Counted from the stretch's first letter, positions 16,145-24,817 are shown. The stretch: 64,000 nucleotides of DNA from Alphaproteobacteria bacterium (GCA_018969425.1 JAGWYJ010000006.1:1-64000), one strand, 5' to 3'. Translations and numbers: made by a program. Notes: generated from the letters alone by a model not told the origin.

Positions 16145-17284
16145 TTGGCTGCGGAAGATGACGATGACATGGCTGCGGCCTGGGAAGCGAGCGTCGCCTC
16201 GGAGGCGGGCTCCCAGGACGATGACCTTGCCGCTTCATGGGAAGCGGAGACCGCTGACGCTTCTTCCGGCTCCGTCATTGCCGGGATCGGCGCTCAGACC
16301 TCCGAGCGCATTCTCAACCAGGACGAGATCGACAACCTCCTCGGTTTCACGATGGAGGAAGAGACCAACGTTAAGCGTAACGGTGTTCGCGCGCTTATCA
16401 ATTCGTCTCTTGTCTCCTACGAGCGTCTGCCGATGCTCGAAGTCGTGTTCGATCGTCTAGTTCGTCTGATGACCACCAGCCTTAGGAACTTCACTTCCGA
16501 CAACGTGGAGGTGAACCTCGATTCCATGCAGTCCATGCGCTTCGGGGATTATCTTAATTCAATTTCGCTCCCGGCGATTCTTTCCGTTTTCAGGGCGAAG
16601 CAGCTGGATAATTTCGGGTTGCTGACGGTTGATTCAAATCTGATCTATTCGATTGTGGACGTTCTTCTTGGCGGACGCCGCGGGACGCTTGCGATGCGTG
16701 TTGAGGGGCGCCCTTACACCACGATTGAGCGGGTGCTGGTGACACGCCTGGTGGAGGTCATTCTTGCTGACGCCAAGAAGGCGTTCGATCCGTTGACCGA
16801 GGTGGATTTCGAGCTTGATCGGATTGAGACCAATCCCCGATTTGCGGCCATCGCGCAGCCTGCGAACGCCGGAATACTGGTCAAACTTCGTATCGAGATG
16901 GAGGATCGTGGAGGGCGTCTAGAGCTAATGCTTCCTTACGCGACCCTTGAGCCAATACGAAAACTGCTCCTTCAGAACTTCATGGGGGAGAAGTTTGGCC
17001 GCGACAATATCTGGGAAGGCCATCTGGCGACTGAGTTATGGTCGGCGCCGGCGACATTGAAGGTTGTCCTGGCCGAGTTCCAGGAATCCCTGGGGCGGAT
17101 GAAGAATCTTCAGGTCGGCGACACGCTGATCATGAACGCTACCCCTGACGCCAAGGCGCAACTGATGTGCGGCGATATCCCTCTCACCCATGGGCAGGTC
17201 GGGCGTATCGGTCAGAATGTGGCGATGCGGGTCGAGGCTCCGATTGCAAACTCAGCCAAGCGACGTGTTCTGGAGTCGAGATGA
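16145..17284 (+). CDS. fliM: Flagellar motor switch protein FliM
   Basis: FliM is a C-ring subunit that binds phosphorylated CheY and transmits the switching signal. The start is probably the TTG at 16145, with AGGGGAC 6 bases upstream; an in-frame ATG lies at 16169. The first 55 residues are acidic and contain an imperfect duplication (DDDDMAAAWEAS and DDDLAASWEAE). The CheY-binding type motif LNQDEIDNLLGF follows near residue 60. The middle domain contains RLPMLEVVFDRLVRLMTTSLR and the C-terminal SpoA domain contains LQVGDTLIMN. The length, 379, is normal for alphaproteobacteria. Its stop overlaps the next start by four bases. Confidence 0.96.
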   Translation: MAAEDDDDMAAAWEASVASEAGSQDDDLAASWEAETADASSGSVIAGIGAQTSERILNQDEIDNLLGFTMEEETNVKRNGVRALINSSLVSYERLPMLEVVFDRLVRLMTTSLRNFTSDNVEVNLDSMQSMRFGDYLNSISLPAILSVFRAKQLDNFGLLTVDSNLIYSIVDVLLGGRRGTLAMRVEGRPYTTIERVLVTRLVEVILADAKKAFDPLTEVDFELDRIETNPRFAAIAQPANAGILVKLRIEMEDRGGRLELMLPYATLEPIRKLLLQNFMGEKFGRDNIWEGHLATELWSAPATLKVVLAEFQESLGRMKNLQVGDTLIMNATPDAKAQLMCGDIPLTHGQVGRIGQNVAMRVEAPIANSAKRRVLESR

Positions 17285-17586
17285 ATATCTTTTCCCTCAC
17301 GATCGAAATCATTCTGATCAGTCTTCTGCTGATCGCGATCATTTATTGCTGGCGCCTCGACCAGAGGCTCAAGACGCTGAGGTCCGGAAAGGACGGCATG
17401 CTGGCCGCCGCGCGCGAGCTTCAGACCTCCGTCGCCGATGCGCAGAGGGCGGTCGAGATGCTCAGACGGTCTGCTGAGGCCTCTGGGCGGGATCTGCAGG
17501 CGAAAATTGATGAGGCGAGGGCTGTCGCTGCGGTCGTGCCGCGCGAGGGGCCCGATGCGTCGCTCCGCCGACGAAATGTTTACTAG
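17281..17586 (+). CDS. DUF6468 protein, candidate flagellar positioning protein PflI
   Basis: A 101-residue bitopic protein: a membrane segment at about residues 4-22 (SLTIEIILISLLLIAIIYCW), then a cytoplasmic helical region with RLDQRLKTLRSGKDGM and a coiled coil (AARELQTSVADAQRAVEML). This is the DUF6468 pattern. In Caulobacter the polar flagellum placement protein PflI is, as I recall, a small bitopic protein encoded near early flagellar genes, so it may be the equivalent; that link is inference. The ATG at 17281 overlaps the fliM stop (ATGA), which fixes the start and implies coupling. Confidence 0.75.
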   Translation: MNIFSLTIEIILISLLLIAIIYCWRLDQRLKTLRSGKDGMLAAARELQTSVADAQRAVEMLRRSAEASGRDLQAKIDEARAVAAVVPREGPDASLRRRNVY

Positions 17587-17595
17587 GAGATCGAC

Positions 17596-18291
17596 ATGAG
17601 TGCGACTGTCCGAGTTCTACCCGCTCTCATCGCCGTATCGATCGGCGCCCTGGCGTTCAAAGGGGTAGATGTCGCTCAGGCTTTCGCGGAGGCCAATGAA
17701 GCTGCGGACCAGGCGACGTCTGTTAAGCCTGAGACCCAGCTTACGTCCGGTATCGCAGACGCTGCATTCCAGAAGGCAGGGGCTGCGGCAGAGGCCGGGG
17801 CTGAGGACGCGGCGAAATGTGTTCCTGCCATCGATTACGCCTCTGAAACGGGAATTTCCGAACAGGAGGTGCTTGTTTTGCGCAGCTTGTCTGAAAGACG
17901 TCAGGCGTTAGATGACAGAGAGGCGGGTCTGGAGACGCGCGAGCAGATGGCCGCCGCCGCTGAGCAGAGGCTGGATGATCAGATTGCCAAACTCAAGTCG
18001 CTTGAGGGTGATGTCCAGAAGCTGCTGGCTGCAATGGAGGCCAAGCGTGACGAGCGGATGGTCGCTCTGGTGAAGACCTATGAGGCGATGAAGGCAAAGG
18101 ATGCGGCGCGCATCTTTGATGGGATGGACGACAAAGTTCTCCTTGAGCTGGCGAAGTCCATGAAGCCGGCCAATCTCGCTGCGGTGATGGCGGCCATGGA
18201 TTCCAAGCGAGCGGAAAGCCTTACCCGTATGCTGGCATCCCTTGCGCAGCCGCCTCAAAGTCTGGATGAACTGCAGAAATCAGAAGGATGA
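17596..18291 (+). CDS. MotE-family flagellar protein (MgtE N-domain-like)
   Basis: A 231-residue exported protein with an N-terminal hydrophobic signal (about residues 5-20), a low-complexity Ala/Glu/Gln stretch to about 75, a coiled coil (100-155) and a C-terminal helical domain. The C-terminal KDAARIFDGMDDKVLLELAK followed by SMKPANLAAVMAAMD is the MgtE N-domain-like signature of MotE. In Sinorhizobium, MotE is a periplasmic chaperone for MotC, a stator-associated protein. It lies between the DUF6468 gene and the TPR protein, whose start overlaps its stop (ATGA). Confidence 0.85.
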   Translation: MSATVRVLPALIAVSIGALAFKGVDVAQAFAEANEAADQATSVKPETQLTSGIADAAFQKAGAAAEAGAEDAAKCVPAIDYASETGISEQEVLVLRSLSERRQALDDREAGLETREQMAAAAEQRLDDQIAKLKSLEGDVQKLLAAMEAKRDERMVALVKTYEAMKAKDAARIFDGMDDKVLLELAKSMKPANLAAVMAAMDSKRAESLTRMLASLAQPPQSLDELQKSEG

Positions 18292-21200
18292 CGTTTCGAC
18301 CTCTCCATCTGAAAGCGGCTATCGGGCTGACGCTTGCGAGCGTCTCGGTCTTGGGAGGCGCTTTGCCCGCCTGGGCGCAAAGGGCGGTGACGATTTCAGT
18401 TCAGGATCAGCCGACCCACGCGCGGCTGACGGCGAAGTGGGCTGACGGGGATCTCAAGGCGCCCCGAGTCTCTGCGTCGATCTCGTCTCAGGTCCTGTTG
18501 CTGCGCTTCGATCAGAAGGTGAAGCTCGACGCTGAGGCCCTCAAGAAGGATCTTGGAGGATGGGCGGCTCTGGTTCGTCTCGATCCGGACGGGATGACGG
18601 CCCGTATCGGCCTGACCAAAGCGCCTCGTCTTCACCTCTCCACATCCATGGACCTGACGGCCATTGATCTGGTTCGCCCCGGGGTTAACGAGGATCCCCC
18701 TGACGTCGTCTCGCCCCTCCTCATCAAGAAGGCCGAGGTCGCCGCCGCTCCGCCGCCTCCGCCTCCGCCTGCGCCTATCGTGCCTGTGGAGGTCAGGGGA
18801 AGCCACTATGGGGAGAATTCCAGGGTGGCTTTTTACTGGGCCGAAAAGGTCGCGTACAAAGTGGCGGAGCAGGGGCCGGACTTCATCACCCTGCAGTTCG
18901 CCAAGCGAGCGAAGCCAGACGTCGCTTACATGCGGATTTCACCGCCTGCCAATGTGGGCGGCTTCGAGACCGAGAACACAGACAAGGGTTATCGTGTCAC
19001 GATACGTTCAAAGGATAATCTTCCCATCCGGCACTATGTCGAGGAAGGAATCCCCATCGTCGATATCGGCATCCTGAAGGCGGAAACCCCCGATCCGAAT
19101 GAGGCGCCGCTTCCGCCTCCGCCTCCCCGTGCTCAGGGTCGCCCAATTCTTCTCACGCCGCCGAAGCAGGTGATCGGCGAGGGAGGGGCGGCGCCTTCGC
19201 CTCCGCCGCCTCCGACGGCGGCTCCGCCGGTAGTTGTCATTGGCGGGGAGGCTCGTGTGACGGCGCTCGGACCGCGATGGCGTGATCCTGCGCCTCGCGG
19301 AGCGTCGATACCGGTCGATGTCGGAGTTGTCGGCGATGGGGTGGAGTTCACGACGTCTTTTCCGAGTCCCGCCGCGGCTGCGGTCTTCTCGCGAGGAAGC
19401 GCTGTCTGGGTCGTGTTTGCATCGAACGCCGCGCTAAAGCTGGACCAGGCTGATCTCCCAGGGGGCTTCAAGGCTCGGGTGATCCGCGGCCAGAATGCGA
19501 CGATGATGCGTATTGAGCCGCCTAAAGGCCTCAAGGTATCGGCCGAAGCGGAAGGGTCTACCTGGACGGTGAGGTTCGCGGCGGTCCCGCTCAAGCCAAG
19601 TCGCTTTTTGAAGTCTGAGCGCAAGCCGTCCGATGACGGACGGATGCGCATTGAGACCATGCTCATAGGGGCCACAGGCCTGATCTGGTTCGACGATCCC
19701 GTTATTGGCGATCAGTTGGCGGTCGCCGTATCCTATGGTCCTTCGTCTTCGTCCCCGACGGCTCGTGATTTTGTGGAGGCCTCTTTACCAGCCACCGCTC
19801 ACGGCGTTGCGATTGCGCCCAAGTCGGATCAGGTGCTCGCCCTGATCGAGGGCGAACGCGTGGTGGTTGCTCTGGGTCGAGCGGCGGAGCAGTCGGCAAG
19901 CAATCCCAAGTCAGCTGTCGGGTCGCCCCCACCCCCGCCGCCTCCGCCCCCGCCGAGCACGCGATCCGCCTTCATTGATTTCGCCAAGTGGGGCGGAAAG
20001 TCCGGTGAGGATTGGCTTCGAGAGCGTCAGACGCTCGAATCCTACGCTTCCAGACTCGAACCGACCAAGCCGCAGACCGCCACGGCGATCATCGCGCTTG
20101 CGCGTTTCTACCTTGGCCATGAGATGGCCTTTGAGGCTCTCGGACTTCTCCGAGCCGCCTCGATCTCTCAGCCAGCCCTTGAACTTGATCCGAAGTTTCT
20201 CGGGTTAAGGGCTGCAGGAAATGTCATGGCGGGCCGTATGGCCGCTGCTGAGGCTGATCTGTCGCGAGAATTGCTTAAGGGCGACCGATCCGCCGCCCTC
20301 TGGCGTGCGATGGTTGCTGTGGACCGCCGGGAGTGGCCTCGTGCGGTGCAGTTCTTCGGAGAGGCTGACGGAGAGATTGAAAAATACCCTCCGCAATGGG
20401 CCGCCCGTTTTGAGGTGGCGGCGGCGGAAGCTCTTTTCAATACCAATGATTATGATGCAGCTCGTCGTCTCGCTCAGCATGTGGTGGATACCGGGCCTCG
20501 TCTCGAGGCGGACCGAGCGAGGCTTGTGCTGGCCAATCTCGCTGCGGTTATTGATGGTCCTGATGCGGGTTATGGAAAGTTCGCACAGCTCACTCGGTCG
20601 GCTCTCGAGCCGGTCGCCGTAAGAGCGGAGCTGCGTCGCATCGAGACTGGATCAGCTGCGGGAAAGATTGCAGTCAAGGACGCTGTCGAGGCTCTTGACG
20701 TTCTGAGATATCGCTGGCGGGGCGACACGCTGGAGCTTGAAACTGTCGCTGTTCTTGCTGACCAGCATATGAAAGCTGGGCGCTTCCGCGAGGCGCTTGT
20801 CGTTCTTCAATCGGCGGCGCTTCGTGATCCGGCCGCGATTGGCGCCCGCGAGGTGCGTGTGCGACTCAGCGATTACTTCCGACGTCTATATCTTGATGGC
20901 GAGGTTGACCGTCTGGATCCCATACAGGCGCTTGCTCTTTATTATGAGTTCGCTGACCTCACGCCCATAGGGTCAGACGGCGATCTGATGGTGAGAAAGC
21001 TGGCGCAGCGCCTGGTCGCATTCGATTTGCTGGAGCCTGCGGCTAGTTTGCTTCAGCATCAGGTTGATAATCGGATGCGGGGAATGGGTCGCTCGTCCAT
21101 CGCTGTCGACCTTGCAACTATCTATCTTCTCAATAAGCAGCCGGACCTTGCTTTGTCGGCGATCGACAGAACCCGGCAGCCGGGCATGCCGAGGGAGCTC

Positions 21201-21734
21201 ATGCTTGAGCGGCGCCTTCTTGAGGCGGCGGCTTATCGCGATATGGGCCGATACGATAATGTAATTGAGCTTGTCGAACCGCTTGAGACACCTGAGGCCC
21301 GATCATTCCTTGCTGACGCTTACTGGCGTGATCGGAGGTGGTCTGAGGCTGCGCGCGCCTATATGGCGATGCTTCCGCCTCCCACTGAGGCCGTTAAACC
21401 CTCCCATGCCGACATCGCTATGCGCGCGGCCATCTCTGGAAGGCTTGCTAGGGATATGAATCTTCTGGCAGATCTGCGTGCGCGCTACGGCCCTCTTTTC
21501 CAGGGCAACCCTAACCAGGCCAGCTTCGAACTGATGACGTCACAGGCGGAAGTCGGAGGCGCTGGTTTGTCGGAGGCTGCGCGCAGAATGGCCGACGCTC
21601 CCAGGGTCGATGCTTTCTCGGCTGCCATGAAGGCCCGGTTGCAGGGTCGCTCCGTTACCCCGCCCGCAGGCGCCGCCGCCCCCGCGCCGCGAGCTGCTGC
21701 GCCCAAACCGTCTGGCGCTCCCGCCTCAGGTTGA
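18288..21734 (+). CDS. Large periplasmic protein with beta domains, Pro-rich linkers and TPR repeats (1148 aa)
   Basis: A signal peptide ends at LPAWAQ (about residue 30). Three or four beta-rich segments follow, at about 31-130, 165-265, 315-440 and 450-540, resembling AMIN-type folds. They are separated by proline runs near 155, 273, 302 and 546. From about 570 to 1090 the protein is helical with TPR-like repeats (for example ATAIIALARFYLGHEMAFEA and LVARFEALVVLQ-type pairs). The last 30 residues are Pro/Ala-rich. The gene is coupled to motE by an ATGA overlap, so it belongs to the fliL-fliM operon and probably acts at the motor from the periplasm. I do not recognise a named family. Campylobacter PflA and PflB are TPR stator-scaffold proteins, which offers an analogy only. 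Confidence 0.85.
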   Translation: MTFRPLHLKAAIGLTLASVSVLGGALPAWAQRAVTISVQDQPTHARLTAKWADGDLKAPRVSASISSQVLLLRFDQKVKLDAEALKKDLGGWAALVRLDPDGMTARIGLTKAPRLHLSTSMDLTAIDLVRPGVNEDPPDVVSPLLIKKAEVAAAPPPPPPPAPIVPVEVRGSHYGENSRVAFYWAEKVAYKVAEQGPDFITLQFAKRAKPDVAYMRISPPANVGGFETENTDKGYRVTIRSKDNLPIRHYVEEGIPIVDIGILKAETPDPNEAPLPPPPPRAQGRPILLTPPKQVIGEGGAAPSPPPPPTAAPPVVVIGGEARVTALGPRWRDPAPRGASIPVDVGVVGDGVEFTTSFPSPAAAAVFSRGSAVWVVFASNAALKLDQADLPGGFKARVIRGQNATMMRIEPPKGLKVSAEAEGSTWTVRFAAVPLKPSRFLKSERKPSDDGRMRIETMLIGATGLIWFDDPVIGDQLAVAVSYGPSSSSPTARDFVEASLPATAHGVAIAPKSDQVLALIEGERVVVALGRAAEQSASNPKSAVGSPPPPPPPPPPSTRSAFIDFAKWGGKSGEDWLRERQTLESYASRLEPTKPQTATAIIALARFYLGHEMAFEALGLLRAASISQPALELDPKFLGLRAAGNVMAGRMAAAEADLSRELLKGDRSAALWRAMVAVDRREWPRAVQFFGEADGEIEKYPPQWAARFEVAAAEALFNTNDYDAARRLAQHVVDTGPRLEADRARLVLANLAAVIDGPDAGYGKFAQLTRSALEPVAVRAELRRIETGSAAGKIAVKDAVEALDVLRYRWRGDTLELETVAVLADQHMKAGRFREALVVLQSAALRDPAAIGAREVRVRLSDYFRRLYLDGEVDRLDPIQALALYYEFADLTPIGSDGDLMVRKLAQRLVAFDLLEPAASLLQHQVDNRMRGMGRSSIAVDLATIYLLNKQPDLALSAIDRTRQPGMPRELMLERRLLEAAAYRDMGRYDNVIELVEPLETPEARSFLADAYWRDRRWSEAARAYMAMLPPPTEAVKPSHADIAMRAAISGRLARDMNLLADLRARYGPLFQGNPNQASFELMTSQAEVGGAGLSEAARRMADAPRVDAFSAAMKARLQGRSVTPPAGAAAPAPRAAAPKPSGAPASG

Positions 21735-21794
21735 GGAGGTTGGAGGCAGGTACCGACAGAAGCATTGTATGACTCGCGTAGCTCAGAGGGATTT

Positions 21795-22037
21795 ATGGCG
21801 TCGAACTGCGATCCGAAATTGAAGTCAGCCATTGACTATTCGATGCTGTCGCCTGAGTTCTCACGCTTGAACCGCCCCGCTAAACGAGCGCTGATTGCAG
21901 AGGGTATCCTTGACTGCGCAGCGCTGTCTCGTCGAACGCGCGCAGAGATAGCAGCACTTCATGGTATAGGGCCCTCAGCCTTTTCGACCCTTGACGCGGT
22001 TCTTCTTGCGAGGGGCATGCGTTTCAAGGCGGACTGA
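21795..22037 (+). CDS. Small helix-hairpin-helix protein resembling the RNA polymerase alpha C-terminal domain
   Basis: An 80-residue protein. The stretch from FSRLNRPAKRALIAEGILDC through RTRAEIAALHGIGPSAF matches the pattern of RpoA C-terminal domain-like helix-hairpin-helix folds, which bind DNA or protein. I chose the ATG at 21795, with AGAGGG 4 bases upstream, over one at 21765. It lies 60 bases after the TPR protein, so it may be cotranscribed with the fliL operon. A role in flagellar gene control is only a possibility. Confidence 0.75.
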   Translation: MASNCDPKLKSAIDYSMLSPEFSRLNRPAKRALIAEGILDCAALSRRTRAEIAALHGIGPSAFSTLDAVLLARGMRFKAD

Positions 22038-22132
22038 AGCTTAAGCTTTTACGACTCGGAAATGGTCGGATCCCGCCTGTAGGCGCCGAGGCCTAGGACT
22101 TCGAGAGTATCTTGCAATACGACTGACCGAGC

Positions 22133-23047
22133 TCAGAGCCCATCGTCACGCTCTCCCGGGTTGCCGAGCTGCAAGCTGGCGAAGTCGAAAACTGACGGGT
22201 CCGTGAGATGCGACAACCTCACATTCGCCAGGGCTCTCGCCATCACCTGCCGTTTTCCGGGATTTTTCCGTTCCCATTCGTTCAGCATCGACTTGATCGC
22301 CATCCGCTGTAATCCGTCCTGAGATCCGCAAAGATTGCAGGGAATGATTGGGAACTGCATCGCAGATGCGAATCTGGCGATGTCAGCCTCTGCACACTGA
22401 ATCAACGGCCTCAGCACGAATACGTCTCCGACGTCATTGACCAGCTTGGGAGGCATGGCGGCCAGACGACCGCCGTGCAGCAGGTTTAGCATAAAGGTTT
22501 CAACAGAGTCGTCTCGATGATGTCCGAGGACTATTGCGTCGCATCCTTCTTCTCGCGCCACTCTGTAGAGAATGCCCCGTCTCAGGCGCGAGCACAGCGA
22601 GCAATACGTGCTCGTGGCGGGGAGTTTTTCTGTGACGATGGAATATGTGTCTTCGGTGATGATGCGAAAATCGACCCCCAGGGTTTTCAAGTAGTCGGGC
22701 AGCACATGCTTTGGAAATCCCGGCTGCCCCTGATCCAGGTTGCAGGCCAGAAGATCTACGGGCAGCGCGCCCTGCCATTTGAGGTCCAGCAGCAGGGCGA
22801 GGAGCGTGTAGCTGTCTTTTCCGCCTGACAGGCAGACCAGCCAGCGTGGTCGAGATCCGTCCTGTCGTGGCGAGCACATTCCATAGACGCGGATTGAGTC
22901 CTGAACCTGTCGCACGAGACGCTTCCGGAGCTTTGCGAATGTCACCCCTCCAGGCGCGACGGAGAAGACGGGATGCAGGCGTGGGGCCTCCCACGCGACC
23001 TCCACGTCGTCAGGCCCGTCGTCAGAATGGATAATGTCGTCCGCCAT
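22133..23047 (-). CDS. ttcA: tRNA 2-thiocytidine(32) synthetase TtcA
   Basis: TtcA thiolates cytidine 32 in tRNA using ATP and an iron-sulfur cluster. The PP-loop [16 protein letters not shown] lies near residue 70. The cysteine pairs that bind the cluster are in [11 protein letters not shown] near 148 and [12 protein letters not shown] near 238. [20 protein letters not shown] is typical of the family. The 304-residue length is slightly above average, with an acidic N-terminal extension. It is not obviously linked to the flagellar genes around it. Confidence 0.95.
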   Translation of the reverse strand: MADDIIHSDDGPDDVEVAWEAPRLHPVFSVAPGGVTFAKLRKRLVRQVQDSIRVYGMCSPRQDGSRPRWLVCLSGGKDSYTLLALLLDLKWQGALPVDLLACNLDQGQPGFPKHVLPDYLKTLGVDFRIITEDTYSIVTEKLPATSTYCSLCSRLRRGILYRVAREEGCDAIVLGHHRDDSVETFMLNLLHGGRLAAMPPKLVNDVGDVFVLRPLIQCAEADIARFASAMQFPIIPCNLCGSQDGLQRMAIKSMLNEWERKNPGKRQVMARALANVRLSHLTDPSVFDFASLQLGNPGERDDGL

Positions 23048-23145
23048 CAGCCGCTCGCATCCGTATGCCGAGAGATCTTTCTAGCGAGGTTTTCGCCTGG
23101 GAGAAGACGTTCGTGTGGAAAGCCCTTCGGCGGACGTACTGAACT

Positions 23146-23895
23146 TCAGACAGGGGGTCCCACGATGAAGCTCTCCACAAGGGAGCCTGCGAGAAGGCGC
23201 CATCCGTCGATCAGCACAAAAAAGATCAACTTAAATGGCAGGGAGATCGTCACTGGCGGCAGCATCATCATCCCCATGGCCATGAGTATCGACGCTACGA
23301 CGAGGTCTATCACCAGAAACGGCAGAAACACCATGAAGCCGATCTCGAACGCCCGCTTGAGTTCCGAAATCATGAAGGCCGGCGCCAGAACTTCAAAAGG
23401 CGCCGCCTGGGGACTCTCCAAATTTTCTATCTTCGCCATTCGGGCGAAGAGCGCGACGTCCTCACCCTCTGCGTGCTGAGCCATGAATGCCTTCACCGGA
23501 CCCAACGTCCGGGGGATGGCCTCCTCCAAGGTTATCGCCTCCGTCATGAACGGTTCGATCCCGGCCTCGTATGCCTGCGTGAATGTCGGCGCCATCACGA
23601 ATGCAGTCAGAAACAGAGACAGGGAAATGATGACGGAGTTCGGAGGCGCGTTCTGGAGGCCGATGGCCGTTCTGAGCAGGGAGAGGACGACCACGATCCG
23701 GACGAAGGATGTCGTCATCATAAGTATTGAGGGCGCCAGCGAAAGAACTGTGATGGCGGCGACAAGCTGAACGATCCCGCCCGTCATTCCCTGACCGGTG
23801 CCAAGATCGATCGATACTGTTTGCGGAAGTGCGGCTGGTGCGGTCACGCCGACCAGAAAGCACAGCGCCCCAAGGCGCCCCCAGACTCTTGTCAT
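23146..23895 (-). CDS. fliP: Flagellar type III export gate protein FliP
   Basis: FliP forms the core of the export gate with FliQ and FliR. The 249-residue product has an N-terminal signal sequence (typical for FliP) and four further membrane segments. Signature stretches are LAPSILMMTTSFVRIVVVLS, PNSVIISLSLFLTAFVM, PAFMISELKRAFEIGF and VDLVVASILMAMGMMMLPP. The start at 23895 is set by a four-base overlap (ATGA) with the fliO stop; the frame is open for 33 more codons but these lack family features. Confidence 0.96.
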   Translation of the reverse strand: MTRVWGRLGALCFLVGVTAPAALPQTVSIDLGTGQGMTGGIVQLVAAITVLSLAPSILMMTTSFVRIVVVLSLLRTAIGLQNAPPNSVIISLSLFLTAFVMAPTFTQAYEAGIEPFMTEAITLEEAIPRTLGPVKAFMAQHAEGEDVALFARMAKIENLESPQAAPFEVLAPAFMISELKRAFEIGFMVFLPFLVIDLVVASILMAMGMMMLPPVTISLPFKLIFFVLIDGWRLLAGSLVESFIVGPPV

Positions 23896-24206
23896 GTTTT
23901 CTCGCCCTGGCTCGTCTCCGCTGGGAATGAAGCCCCGAAAGGTGCTGACACGGTCCTCTCCGCGATCCGGATATCGCCCCCCGGTCCAAGACAAAGAAGG
24001 TGCTCACGGCCGTCCCATCGGACAACGGCTAGGCGCCTCCTAGCGTCGAGGGACTTCCATTCCACGATTCGAAGATCCGATGGGGGGGCGCCCGGCGTTC
24101 GTCCCAAACCGCTTCCGAAACGACGCAGCAGCCAAGTCAGGCCTAGAATGAGGCCGAGGACCAGAATCAAGGCGCCGAGAGCGCGAAGGGCGGAAAACGC
24201 GTCCAT
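23892..24206 (-). CDS. fliO: Flagellar biosynthesis protein FliO
   Basis: FliO assists assembly of the FliP ring. The 104-residue product has one N-terminal membrane segment (about residues 9-28, ALGALILVLGLILGLTWLLR) and a small cytoplasmic domain with SLDARRRLAVVRWDGREHLL and LCLGPGGD, the typical FliO pattern. It precedes fliP with an ATGA overlap and diverges from flgB. Confidence 0.9.
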   Translation of the reverse strand: MDAFSALRALGALILVLGLILGLTWLLRRFGSGLGRTPGAPPSDLRIVEWKSLDARRRLAVVRWDGREHLLCLGPGGDIRIAERTVSAPFGASFPAETSQGEKT

Positions 24207-24277
24207 GGATCGGGTCAGATATCCGCACTTCCGACCTTAAGTAGCCGGACGTTGCGTTAACCCATCAGACACATAGG

Positions 24278-24292
24278 TAAATGAGAAGTTAA
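24278..24292 (-). promoter_or_regulatory. Degenerate CtrA-type box upstream of fliO
   Basis: On the minus strand this reads TTAA-CTTCTCA-TTTA, one base off the TTAA-N7-TTAA consensus. It lies about 72 bases before the fliO start, within the divergent fliO-flgB region. Confidence 0.4.
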
Positions 24293-24308
24293 CAAAGCGC
24301 CTGCCGCC

Positions 24309-24323
24309 TTAATCAAAACTTAA
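24309..24323 (+). promoter_or_regulatory. CtrA box upstream of flgB
   Basis: TTAA-TCAAAAC-TTAA matches the CtrA consensus perfectly. It lies 40 bases before the flgB start and is followed by CGATTTTGCCGGG (24334-24346), also present before fliL. Confidence 0.75.
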
Positions 24324-24333
24324 GGAAACCGGT

Positions 24334-24346
24334 CGATTTTGCCGGG
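24334..24346 (+). promoter_or_regulatory. CGATTTTGCCGGG element before flgB
   Basis: Thirteen bases identical to 15379-15391 before fliL, and containing the TTGCCGGG half-site that also forms one arm of the inverted repeat at 166-186. It lies just downstream of the CtrA box, where a repressor or core promoter element would act. Confidence 0.4.
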
Positions 24347-24362
24347 TTGAGAGGGGATGATC

Positions 24363-24797
24363 ATGGCTGATCCGACGGACCTGACAGTTTTTTCCCTCAT
24401 GAAGTCGCGCATGCAGATGCTCAGCGCGCGGCAAAAGGTCATTTCGGAAAACGTGGCCAATGTGTCCACTCCGGGCTACACGCCCCGGGATGTTGACCAA
24501 AGGGAGTTCGAGCGGACACTTCAACGTGTGGCCGGGCGAGCGGAAGGCGGGCCGGAGCGTGTTCGCATGACTGTGACCCATGCCGGGCATCTGTCGGGCC
24601 CAGGCTCTGATCCGTCCCCCGGCGTCGCGCTTGTCAAACGCCCTGATTCTGAAACCACCCTCGATGGAAATTCAGTCGTGGTGGAAGAACAGATGATGAA
24701 AATCGCCGAAACCCGAATGGAGTTCGAAACCATGGTGGGCCTGTACCAGAAGAGTCTGGGCCTGCTGAGACTGGCCGCGCGTTCTCCGACGCGCTGA
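24363..24797 (+). CDS. flgB: Flagellar proximal rod protein FlgB
   Basis: FlgB is a proximal rod subunit exported early in assembly. The 144-residue product has the rod signature LSARQKVISENVANVSTPGY near the N-terminus with PRDVDQREFE after it, and the C-terminal EEQMMKIAETRMEFETMVG and LYQKSLGLLRLA. Two in-frame ATGs lie at 24357 and 24363; the second has GAGGGG at the better spacing (6 bases). It leads flgB-flgC-fliE. Confidence 0.95.
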   Translation: MADPTDLTVFSLMKSRMQMLSARQKVISENVANVSTPGYTPRDVDQREFERTLQRVAGRAEGGPERVRMTVTHAGHLSGPGSDPSPGVALVKRPDSETTLDGNSVVVEEQMMKIAETRMEFETMVGLYQKSLGLLRLAARSPTR

Positions 24798-24817
24798 GGG
24801 CCTGAAGGGAGGGACAG

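Noticed and set aside
18740-19990. CRISPR-like repeated short units
   Set aside because: The repeats are CCG/CCT proline codon runs inside one open frame, with no regular spacers.
21775-21790. tRNA-like stretch CGCGTAGCTCAGAGGG resembling the 5' part of a tRNA D-arm
   Set aside because: No acceptor stem, anticodon arm or T-loop (GGTTCRANTCC-type) follows at the right distance. The bases overlap the ribosome site and start of the HHH-protein gene.
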